DNA of 64,000 bases from Sarcocystis neurona. Taxonomy: Eukaryota > Apicomplexa > Conoidasida > Eucoccidiorida > Sarcocystidae. Of this stretch, positions 22,270 through 34,267 are shown piece by piece; the first letter of the stretch is position 1; every line of letters starts with the position of its first letter. The translations under genes and the position numbers were made by a program. Location of the stretch: contig KL647319.1 in the NCBI GenBank assembly GCA_000727475.1, positions 641,840 through 705,839 of the forward strand, in the 5' to 3' direction. Below the pieces are notes generated by a model. That model made no database searches. It was not told the origin of the DNA and saw only the letters and a program-made list of their open reading frames with translations.

Positions 22270-25200
22270 ATCTTCTCCTTGTTTCTTATACAAGTCTATA
22301 CATATATATGTATATGTTTATAGTCTCCTCGCCTCTTCAACAAATATATACATATATATCTTCTTCGTGTTCACTATATATATATATATATATTCTCCTT
22401 GTTTGTTCACAATATATACATATACACATGTATATATACAGGTACATCTTCCCCTTGCTTCTTCTTCAATATATATATGTGTGTCTTGGGCTTCTATCAT
22501 ATATATGTAGAAGTATTCAATGTATACATATATATATATATGAGCACCATCTGCTTTCTTCTTTAGGATAAATAACTCTCTCTATATATATATGAATGTA
22601 TATGTTTGGCTTGCATCCTCGGTATACATATACACAGACACATATATCTTCTGGTTGCTTCATATATATATGTCTTGTGTTTGCTGCTGGTGTGTATATG
22701 TATCTTCAACATATAAAGATGGATGTAGACGCAGCATCTGGTCGCCTTTCGGTATAAATTTATATGTCTTCGTATTGTGTCTTGTGTCTCCTTCCCTCAC
22801 TTCATAGATGTTCTGCTTGCCTTATAAATGTACACATTTATATGTGTCTGGTGCTTCCCTCCCGCATGCGTCTGCTGCTTCGTTTCTTCAGATATGTTGC
22901 CGGCGGCTTGGATCTCCGCTACAAAACATTTGTGTGGCTCCTGCAGCTATTTGGGCAGCTCGGCGATGTGTCGCAACGCAGATAGAACAGAGGAATGCGT
23001 GGGTTTGTGGGGATATATCGTCGATGCTGCTGCTGTTGCTGCTGTCCACGCGCATGCAGAAAGAGTCCTGCGTCTGCTGTTTTTCTCAACATTTCTGCTG
23101 CTGTTGTGGCTGCTGCTGTTCTTCGCCTCCTCCTGCTTTTCCTACTGCTTCCCTTCTGCTGCGCGGGCTGCTGCTGCTGCTTGTCTGCCGCTCCCGCATC
23201 GCCGTCTGCCTCTGCTGCTGCTTCTCACTCCGCCGCTTCTTCTCAACCTGCTGCTGCTGCTGATCCTTCGTCTTCTGTCTTTTACGGTTGCTGCTGCTTC
23301 TGTTCTCTGCTGCTGCGTCTTATTCTTTTCCCTCCTGCAGCTTCTTATTCTTCTCCCTGCTGCTGCTGCTTCTGTCCTCTGCCGTCGTTTCTTGTTCTTC
23401 TCACTGCTGCTGCTGCTTCTGCTCCCTGCTGCTGCTTCTTTTCCTCTCTCAGATACTGCTGCTTCGGCTCTCTGCTTGTGTGTCTGCTCCGGCTCTCTGC
23501 TGCTGTTTCTTTTCTTCTCTCAGTTGCTGGCGCTGCTCTCTGCTGCTGCCTTTATCTCACTTGCTGCTGCTGCTGCTTCTGTCCTCTGCTGCTACTCCTG
23601 TTTCTGCTCTCTCCTGCTGCTCCTATTTCTGCTCTCTCCTGCTGCCTCTTTTCCTCTCTCAGGTGCTGCTGCTGTTCTCTGCTGCTGCTTCCGTTCTCCT
23701 TACATTTGACAGCGCACGCAGCAGCTGATCCATGTCCGAGTAGATGCAGTCCTGCTGCAGCAGCGGGTATTCATCTGCCGTTAGCGCCAGGCGCAGAGCC
23801 TGCTGCAGCTCCTCTTCTTCTCTGAAGAACCGCAGCAGCAACAGCAGCAGCAGCAACAGCAGTAGCAGCGGTTCCTTCCTTTTCTGCGCAGTGCTGGGGC
23901 ACGTACAAAAAGAAGAAGCAGTAGGAACAGAGAAAGCAACACCAGCAGAACCAAGAGCAGCAGCAGCAGCAAAAGCATGTCTGCAGCAGCACCTTCCTGG
24001 GTTGCAGGCACCGGCCCTTCCACCAACAGCTGCGGCAGCAGCACGAGCAGTAGCCGCGGCAGCGGCAACAGACCCGCAGCAGGGCTCTTCGCAGCAGCAG
24101 CAACAAACCGTGCACCGTCGCTTCCACCAGCAACGGCAGCAGCAACGAATCCGTACCAGGACTCGTAGCAGCACCAGCAATACCGCGCACCGCCGCTTCC
24201 ATCGGCAGCAGCACGAGCAGCAGCAGCGTCGACAAACGGAGCACCAGCAGGAGCAGCAGCAGCATCTGGGGGGGGACGGCAGGCGAAGGAACAGCAACAG
24301 AAGCGCGGCAGTAACGTCAGTGTTGTCTTTTTGTGAACAACAGCTGCTGAGCGCGAGGACGTCGCAGGACCGACAGCAGCTCGAGCGGCAGCGTCAGCAG
24401 CACGCCTGTAGCAGCCCTCTGGACACGGGCAGCAGTCTGAGAACAAGAAGCAGGTGCAACAGCAAGAGAAGCGAAAGCAGCAGCAGCAGTAGCAACTCAG
24501 CCTTGTGAGCAGGAGGCGTCACAAAGAAGAGGCAGCGGCAGAAGACGCTGCTGCCCCAGGTGAAGCAGAACAAAATACAGCAGCAGAAGGAGGAGCAGCA
24601 GTGCTGCTGTTACCTCGTTAGAAGAGCAGGTGAATTATTTAGGAAGACAACAAGGACAGTAGCGGCGGCGCAACAGGACGTCGTCACATTCTCATCCGTT
24701 CTCCTTCGATGACAGCCGCTGCTGTTGCTGCTGCTGCTGTTGCTCCTGCTGCTGCTGTTGCTGCTGCTGCAGTTGCGGCTGCTGCTGCTCGCTTTGTGGC
24801 TGCGGGCTGCCGCAGCAGAAAGAAGAGAGAGAGCAGCAGCAGCAGTTGCGGGTCGCTCCGCGGAGCGGGTCAGCAGCCGCAGCTCCTGCCGCCACGCAGG
24901 CCGCAGCACCGGAAGGCGGTCCGCATGCATGCGGCAGCAGCAGCAACTTGAAAAAGAAGAAGGAGAAAGGAGTTGCAGGTAAATGCGAGAAATGAAGTGC
25001 TGGGGCTGCAGCTGCTGCAGCAGGGACGGGTACCCATGAAAGTGTGTCTGTCCCACGGCAGGATGCTGGTACATCGCCCGGAGCTGAGGAAGCACAGAGA
25101 CACGCATGCATACGAAGAAATGCCAGCAAGTAGAAGTCTCCCTTTTCTTCCTGCATGCTTTCGAAAGTCGAAAATAGAGAAGAAGCGGGCCAGAGGGCCA

Positions 25201-28200
25201 CAAATAGACGCAGCCACAAGTCCCCACCTATCTACGTGTATATCGAGAGGTTCAGAGTTGTAACACGTAGAAGTAGACACGTCTATATACATAGAGGAAG
25301 AAGCGTATATATACACACAACTATATATATGTATTTGTAGACACTAGTATTCCCATATACATATACTGACACACATACATATATGTAAGTGGCACTTGTG
25401 TATGTATATAAATATATATATACACGTAGGGGAGTATGCTTTCTCTTATATACAGAGAGACATATATATATAAAGAGATAGAGGTAGGTAGATAGATACT
25501 GTTACATATACATATATGTAGATGCATATATAAGCGATCGATAGAAGAGAAGATATATATATGTGTGTAAGGGGAGATATATATATGTATGTGTATGCGT
25601 GGATAAGTATGTCTCCACATATAGAGTGATACAAATATATATAAAGAATGTATGTGGTGCTTCTTGAAGAGCCTCTACATACATGAATAGAGATAGATAG
25701 ATACATACTGTGGCATATATATATATGTGTGTGAATATGTAAGGGGTACATGTTCAATATATATATATATGTACCTACACGTAGAAACATGTGTTGCCAC
25801 ACGTATATACATATATGAAGTACTTTCCATAAAACATATATATATATATATGTATATACGTCTACATGTATACGGATATACATATATATATATATGTGAG
25901 GGATAGATATGAGGTAAGAAATGATGAGAAGGATGAAGGCGTATGAAGGGAAGGAAATCGACCTACACAAACAGAAGCAGATGTATATGTACGACACAAA
26001 TTCATACACATTTATAAATAGACAGACAGCCAGACAGAGAGACATAGACAGGTATATATATATACACATATATATACACATACATATATATACACGTAGA
26101 TATACACATACATATATATACACATACACATACAGATATATATGCACATATATATACACATACACATACAGATATATCTACACATATATATATACACATA
26201 TATATACATATATATACACATATATATACACATATATATACACATATATATATATACATCTATATACACATATATATATATATATACATGTTGGGAGAGG
26301 TCTTCAAATATGTGTAGTGGGAGACAGAGACACAGAGAGGCAGAGAGACAGAGAGAGAGGGGTATATATACACACATGTATATACACATATATATATATA
26401 CATAAATATATACGCATATATATATATATGTATAGGCACATGTAAGGAGGGGTATTCTGGAGGGACCGAGGGATAGACGGGGAAATGCGCATATATGTGT
26501 GTGTGGGTGGAGGTCGTTTCGAGAGGAGGGCAGGTATTCCTGCAGATATGTAAATCGACCGAAGAAAAGAAGAGGAAGGTATATGGGGGGAAACTCGAAT
26601 ACTGACGTATATACATCTATTCAGAGACGGCTTTTATGCCATACATATATATATCAATACACACACAGAGAGACAGACAGTTAGAAGAAACACCTATTCA
26701 CATGTATATATATAGAAAAACAGACGGATAGATAGATAGATAAAAAGAAGAGGTATTCAAATATATATGTAGAGAGACAGAAAGCCCACTCGTTACATCC
26801 ATATATGTTGAGGTGGATATGCAGATATATATACAGAAACAGATACAGAGTGAAACACGTATATATATATATGTATGTATGAGTATATGAGAAGACAAAG
26901 CGAGAGGGAGAGACAGGAAAGTATTTGCGTGCATACATATTTATAGAGAGACGTATTCATATATATATCTGTATAGATGGAAAGTGTATATGCGAGTGTG
27001 TATATATGAATGTAGAGACAGACATTGGAAGGGTGTATACACGTACGTGTGTGTGTGTGTGTGGGGTGGACATCGTACTATTATATGTATACGCGTGGGA
27101 GAGAAAATAGTTTTTACACCCCAATTCTCTTTGAATGCTTGAAGGACAGAGAAGACAAAAAAAACAGAGAGAAAGACCCAGAGAAGATGAAAAAGAAGAA
27201 CTCGTCGACTTTTTTGCATGCGGAGGTGTGCGCGGTGTTTCATTACGTTGCTGCTGGCAGAAGTGAGAGAGTTAAAGCGGAAGGGATACAGACTGCTGCA
27301 CACACGCAGCCGCTTCAAATTCTCCGCTGCTGTTGCTGCTGCTCGCTGCTGCTCCTGCAGCACCAGCACCGACATCCTGTCGCCTCCTGCGGGTCGTCCT
27401 CTTCTTCCTGCTGCTGCTGCATGCGTATCCTTCTCCTGCTTCTCCTCTTTTTCCTTCTCCTCCTCCGTCGATTTGACCTTCGCAGGCCCCGCTGCTGTCA
27501 CCTCCACTTCTCCTTCTCGAGCCCCTGCGACTCGCTCTGCGTCTCCTGCTGCGGCTCCTGCTGCTGCTGCGGTGGCTGCTGCCGCCCGGGCGGCCGTCTG
27601 CTGCTGCTGCAGCCACTGCAGCACCGCCGAGATGTGGACGACCGCGCGACGGTGCTGCGGCTGAATAAGGCAACAGCAGCGCAGCAGCAGAGAAGGGCGC
27701 AGCGACTTCCTGATCCAGCAGCAACGGCAGTCACAGCCAATCGCAACGACTGCTGCTGCGGCAGCGGCACACATCGCAAGGCCCGCTGCTGCAGCAGAAG
27801 CGCGAAGCCCGCAGCACTGCACCAGAGCAGCACTAGTAAGAGTCGAAGCAGCAGCAGCAGCAAGACTCGCAGCAGCAGCAGCAGAAGTTGTAGCAGCAGC
27901 ATCAGGAGAGGCACCGTCCCGCAGTAAAGTGTGAGCGAGCAAGAACAGCAATTTCGGTCACACTTTCCCTTCTTTTTCTTCTTCTCAGGGGAAGCCCAGT
28001 GCATGCAGAGCAGGCCTTTCACCCCGACAACTCTACACCGACGTGTTGCTGCGGCAGTTTCTTCGGGAGAACGTCACTTCAAGTGACAGCAGGAGTTTCA
28101 AGCAGACACAAAAGACGTGTCGCCGCTCTTTCAAACAAGCAGCAACAGCACGCGGCAGAAGAGAGAGAGACTCGTAGGTGCGAACGTTCGGTGGGAACGC

Positions 28201-31200
28201 ATGCGTGCCCGGATATATTTGCGAAAATTCATATAAGAATTTGTCGGCAAGTAAAAGCGGTGCAGCAGCACTGACGAGAAAACCTGCTGCAGCAGAGAAG
28301 CAGCAAAACATGTCGACAGAAAGCTACACGAAGGGGCACGCAGCTAGGCATACACATATATACACCTCAATTCACCCATGCATCTCGGACAAGCCAATGG
28401 ATACGCATATATATATATATATGTATAGATATGTAGAGCTTGATGCAGGCATAAATCTCGTGCATGCACCTGGATACATATGTATATATATATACACGTA
28501 TCGAGCTCGATGCATGCATACATCTCGTGCATGAATCTGGATAAATATGCAGATATATATATGAGTTTGATGGACGCAACATTTCGAGGAGACAGAAGAA
28601 GAAGCCACAGAAACAGAGAGACAGAAAGGCACACATATATTTATATATGTGTGTAGGTGTAGTATGGATAAAGGGAAGCAACAAATATGCCCCGTCCTCT
28701 TGTCAAAAGAGAAGAGAAACGAACTGGCCAAAAGGAGTCTCAAAAAAACGCAGAGAAATCCGATATATGTAAGGGTGACGTACATCTCTGCTTCGAACGT
28801 GCCTGCATCTTTTGCGGCCTGTGTGATGGCAGCGGGATGCGCAGAAGTGACGTCCTCTGGCGAGTTGCTGCGCTTCTTGAGGGAAGAAGAGGCTCGAATG
28901 AAGGGAGAGTAGAGGGGACAGCAGGAGTGGATAAATGGGCAGCAGCGCACTTTCGGCATCGTCCCGCGCATGCGGCGTAGCAGCAGCAGCAGCGACAGCG
29001 GTGAAGAGACAGCAGCTGCTGCTGCTGCTCAGTAAAACTTCCTGCCTCTTACCAGCGGAAGCAAAGCGTCGAGGTCCGGATGAGTCACACAGAGCAGAAT
29101 TGCTTCCTCTTCTTCTTCTTCTCCTGCGGCAGCTCCTGCCGCCGCTGTCTGCTGCTGCTGCGAGGCACCGGGGGCTGCTGCAACACCTCCACATGTCGCA
29201 GACTCCTCTGCTGGCGAAGGCAGCGCCAGCAACGCTGCGACAGCAGCAGCAGCAGGACAGTAGCAGCAGCACGGGACAGCAGCAGCAGCACAGGACAGCA
29301 GCAACACAGGAGGAGATGGGGAGAGGTGTTGGTTGTTGTTGAAGAGCTGCTGGTTCAGCGACATTGCTTCTGTGTCCCCACGTACCGACGTAAATAGAAA
29401 TATACGAGGAACATGCATGCGTCTACTACGTGTGCGTGCGCATATACATATGAATATAGAAGTATTTGTGTTGTGGAGAAGGGCCGGTGACGCAGAGGTG
29501 TGTTCGAAACGAATTCCTCCCTGCGCCACATCGACGTAAACGCAGCAGCAAATCGTAGATCTACGAAGAGACGGAAACACACACATGTGCGCGGAGACGG
29601 GGAGAGAGACGGAGAGACGGAGAGACGGCCAGGCCCCCCCCCCCATGAGGAGGTGACTCGCGCATATCTTCTTCCGCCATATACTAGGGAGCAGCAGACA
29701 GGGGGAAAAGTCTAGGAGGTGGGCGTCCGCGGCTCTCTCTATATACACAACACGTATACCTCTTCTCCGTATCCACCCATGTACGTATACAAGAATGCAT
29801 GCATATGTGTATGTATGTGTGGGGTGGAGAGCTCTGTAAATGTAGATATCTGTTCGACATACCCATGCATATATATTTATTTATTTACATACATATCTCT
29901 GTGTGCGTGTGCCTGTTAGAGGGGGAGAGTTCACACACTTTGACGTGGAGAGGAAATCGAAGAAGACTGCTGGGGAGGGCAGGTGTGAGCCGCTGGATGG
30001 GGCATGCAAAAAGAGACAAAAAAGAGACGGGAACACTGCGGGAAGAGTGCGGGAAGAGTGCTGCGCGCCTCTGTGTCGACCGCCTTCCCTCATATATCGG
30101 GGTGTACGTACACCCGCCAAAATGTTCCGCCGGCACACACATACACGCATGCATGCAAGCCAACTCGTAGAAAAACAACGCAGCTGCAAGTATTAAACCC
30201 GTGTGTGTACCCACTTCCATTTATATATAGAGAGAGAGGGACAGGGAGGGACATATATATATATATACATATATACATATATATATACGTATAGATAGGT
30301 AGATAGCCAGAGAGATAGATAGAGATAAACAGACGCAGATGTATATAGAGAGAGATAGATAGATATAGATAGATAGATATAGATAGATAGATAGATGGAT
30401 ATAGATGGATAGATAGATATAGATGGATAGATAGATACAGATGGATAAACAGATAGATACAGGTGGATAGATAGATAGGATAGATATAGTTGGATACATA
30501 GATAGATACAGATATATATACATATACATATACATATATATATGTATAGATGCAAACATGAATATATAGGTATGTGTATATATGGAGAGAGAGGCATACA
30601 TACATGTATTATATAGATAGAGAGAGATTCATGTAGAGAGAGAGCGAGACAGGGAAATATATTGATATATATATATGTTTATGTGTGCAAATTTTTGAGG
30701 AACACGTTGCGTATTTCTCTGTGAAGAATCCCACGTATGGTGCTCCCTGTGCACGCTGCTGCAGCTGGTGCTGCTGCTAATAGTGCTGCTGCTGTTGCTT
30801 CTTGGCTCACTGCTGCGACTGCCGGTGTATTTGGAGCTGCTGCTGCTGTTTTTGCTGTTGCTGCTGGTCCCCTGGGGAGGCGCAGGCGGAAAAAGACTCC
30901 GCAGCCGCTCGGCCACGTGTGGGAAAAGTTTCCGCAGCTCTTCTCCTCGCTGTTGCATGTTTCTCCACACCTGCAGCAGCAGCGCGCAGTCCAAGCACTC
31001 GTTCAAAAGAGACGCGACGCAGAAAAAAGGAAGGCAAATAAGAAGTTCCGCGGAGCTGCAGAGGGCGGAAGATGTGTGCGCCGCTCTCGGCGGTTAATAG
31101 AGAGACAGAGAGACGAAGCAGCAAGAAGAGACACGTTAGGAGACACAGAGGGAGAAACTGCTGCCTTGAACAGCAGACAGAGGGAGAGGAGCAGCAGCAG

Positions 31201-34200
31201 AACAGCAAGTGGGAGAAGAAGAGACGGCGAGACACGGCAGCAGAGAGGGAGACGGAGACACACAAATACGTGGAGGGAGACGCAATGAGAGGGAGACGAG
31301 ACACCGAAAACAGCGAGGGGGCCGGAGACGGAGACGGCCGAAGAGAGGGAGACGAAGGGAGACGGGGAGACGCGAAGGGCAGGAAGAGCGGAGAATGGTG
31401 GGCGAGGCGGAGACGGGGAGGCGGGGGACGGAGACGGGGAGACGGGGAGACACATGAAGGGCAGCAGCAAAAAGAGACGGGGCCCTTTTTTTTACGAAGA
31501 GGGAGGTATACGCGCAGAGACACACACACGACAAGAGAGAGACAGCAGCAGCAGAGGGAGAGGAACAGCAGCAGCAAAATTGTCTTCTGTGTGGGTTGGA
31601 GAGACCGCTGCGTCCCTTCTGTCTCCTGCGACGCAGCAACACCCCCCCACCTCTGCCTTCTCCTCCTTTCTGTCCATCTCTTCTCCCCTGTCTCTGCTGC
31701 TGTCGCCGTCTCCTTCGAAGAGCAGCCCCCCCGCAGAGCGAGACGAGACAGCGAGACGCGTCGGAACGGACGGCGAAGAAGAGGACCCCCCAACACACGC
31801 GTGCGAAACCGAAACGAGGGACGAAAACGGGCGCGAAGACGAAGAGACGAAGAGCAGCCGGTGATGCTGCGGCCAGAGGTGTGGTTCATGCAGAAGAAGA
31901 AGAACAGCAGCAGACAGATGTGCTGAGAAATACGGAGACGGAGGTGTGCATGCGCATGTCGAGGGAGAGACGCAGACTCACTTCCTGGAACGGCAAGAAG
32001 CGGGAAGGCTCCTCGCCTGCATGTGGCGCTGCGGCATGCTCGAAGACACAAAACTTCATCTGAAGTTTCCCCTCCACCGCCTGCTTTCTTCCCCGGTCCT
32101 CCCTGCCGTCCTTCTCCGTCTCCTGCTGCTGCTGCGCGTGCTGCTGCTGCTTCGGGCTGCAGCAGGGGGGCGGAGGGAGGGCGCGCGGAGCAGCAGCTAC
32201 CGCAGGAGCGGCGCTGGCGACCCGCGCGGGGAGGGAGAGGCAGCAGCAGGAGCAACCCGCGCAGCGGCAGGAGCAAGAGACGGGAGAACAAGAAGAAGAA
32301 GGAAAGGAAGAAGAAGACGCGAGAGACGGAGAGAGGAGAGAAAATGCCCGCAGCAGCTGCGCGAGACTTGCAGGAAGTAGCGGGGCCTTGATCCGCATGC
32401 GAACTCGCGGCTGCACGAGCAACAGCAGCAGCACAAAAAGTGCCTGGTCAACTTCAGCTGCCGCGTCAAAACAGCAGCAGAACACCAAAAGCAGAACAGC
32501 AGCAGGAAAACAGCAGCAGGAGAACAGTAGCGGGGGAACAGCAGCGGGGGAACAGCAGAAGAGCAGCAGATCAGGAGCGTCCGGGCGTGGCGCGCGCCGA
32601 GCACATCACAAGAGAGCAGCAGCAGCAGCCAAGGAGAAGTGCAGCGCGGCAGCAGCAGAAACGTTGACGCGACGTCGACAGGGACAGGAAGCGAAGCCAC
32701 AACAGCAGCAGCAGCAGGCGAAGACGCAGTAGCGAGAACTGCAGGAGGCGCGGCAGCAGCAGGAATGCAAGAAAAGCAGAAGGAGAAGAAGAAGCGCAGG
32801 AGGTGCAGCAGCAGACGAGGAGGAGGAGAGGGAAGAGCTACCTGTTTATGACGTAGCGGCAACCCGCTAATTTCTCTGTCGATTATCTCCACGCTGGCGA
32901 CTGCGACGCGTGCGTGTAGCACGGGGAAATTCGAAAGAAGAGAAAATACCTGCAGTAGCAGCAGCCGAGCAGCACCAGCAGCAGCAATAGCGGCAGCGGG
33001 AACAGCAGCAACAGCAGCACTGCAGTAGGTGAAACGCAGCAGTGGCAAAGAGCAGCACGACAGCAGCAGGAGCAGCAGGACCGCATGCAGCCGCATAAAA
33101 GAACGCATTACTCACTGCAATAGCATAGCAGCAGCAGCGGAAACGAAACGGTAGCAGCAACAGGAACCCAGCAGCAGCAGCAGCAGAAACCCAGAAGCTG
33201 CAGTTACAACGCAGCAAAGCAGCAGCAGCAACGTCAGAAGGCACCCAGAACATCAGCCGTGCTGCTGGTGCGGCACCTGCCCCTCCCCCCCCCATGCACA
33301 CGTATATATATGTGTCTGCAGCAGTTGATTTACTTGACGACTACGAATGGCAGCCAAAAGTTGTCTACTTCTCTCAAAACTACTCTGTGCAGGCATTCCC
33401 ACGTTTGAAGAAGTCGCCTGAAAGAGGAAGTTGCGTCTCTGCTGGACGAAGAGTCAACGACCTGGAGGAGTGATGAACGACGCAGAGATCTGCAGAGGCC
33501 GGGCGGGCGCAGGCAGGACGCGGGCGCAGGCAGGACGCGGGCGCAGGCAGGACGCGGGCGCATACAGGGGAGTTTCTCTACAAATTCGAAGGGAAGGTGC
33601 AGATACCTTGACAGGGATGCACACACACATATATGAAGAAAACGTGTTGCTTGGCAGTATATATGTGAAGCAGGGAAAGTCGCTGCAGGTGTCTACGTCC
33701 AGCAGCAGGGCGGGGCTGGTACGTGTGTAGGTGTCCGGTCGGGTGTACGTACACCGGAAATAAGAGGGCAGCAGGTGCTCTCTTCTTTTTTTACCTGAAC
33801 AGGCTGCAGTGAAGCTGCAGGACAGGAATCCACATCCTTGTGCCGCTCCTGCTGCCGCTGCTTCTTGTGCTGCTGCTCTTTCCGCTGCTTGAGCTGTTTT
33901 TGCTGCTGCTGCTGTTTCTGCTGCTGCTCCTGTTTCTGCTGCTGGTGTGCCTGTCGCTGCTGTTGCTTTCTTCGCTTTCTCTTCTCCTCTACTTCTTCTT
34001 CTTTCTCTTCGTGGTCCCCTGCTCCTTCTGCCTCTGCTGCCTGCTGCGAGGCACTTTTCAGCGGCAGCGGCTGGCGTGGATCCTGCAGCACCTGCTCCCC
34101 CCCCGCGTGCCGCTGCCTCCCCTGCCCCAGCAGCGCCGTCTGCTGCTGCTGTCGCTGTTGCCGGTGTCGCGGCGGCTGCTGTGCTCCAGCAGCAGGCGGG

Positions 34201-34235
34201 CAGCGGGCTTGGGCGGCAGCGAGGAAGGACTCGAA

Positions 34236-34267
<32 letters not shown>

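Noticed and set aside
22840..22985. Plus-strand exon [21 protein letters not shown]
   Set aside because: It is protein-like over ~30 residues but has no upstream exon on the plus strand, being preceded by microsatellite; the minus frame fits the surrounding gene.
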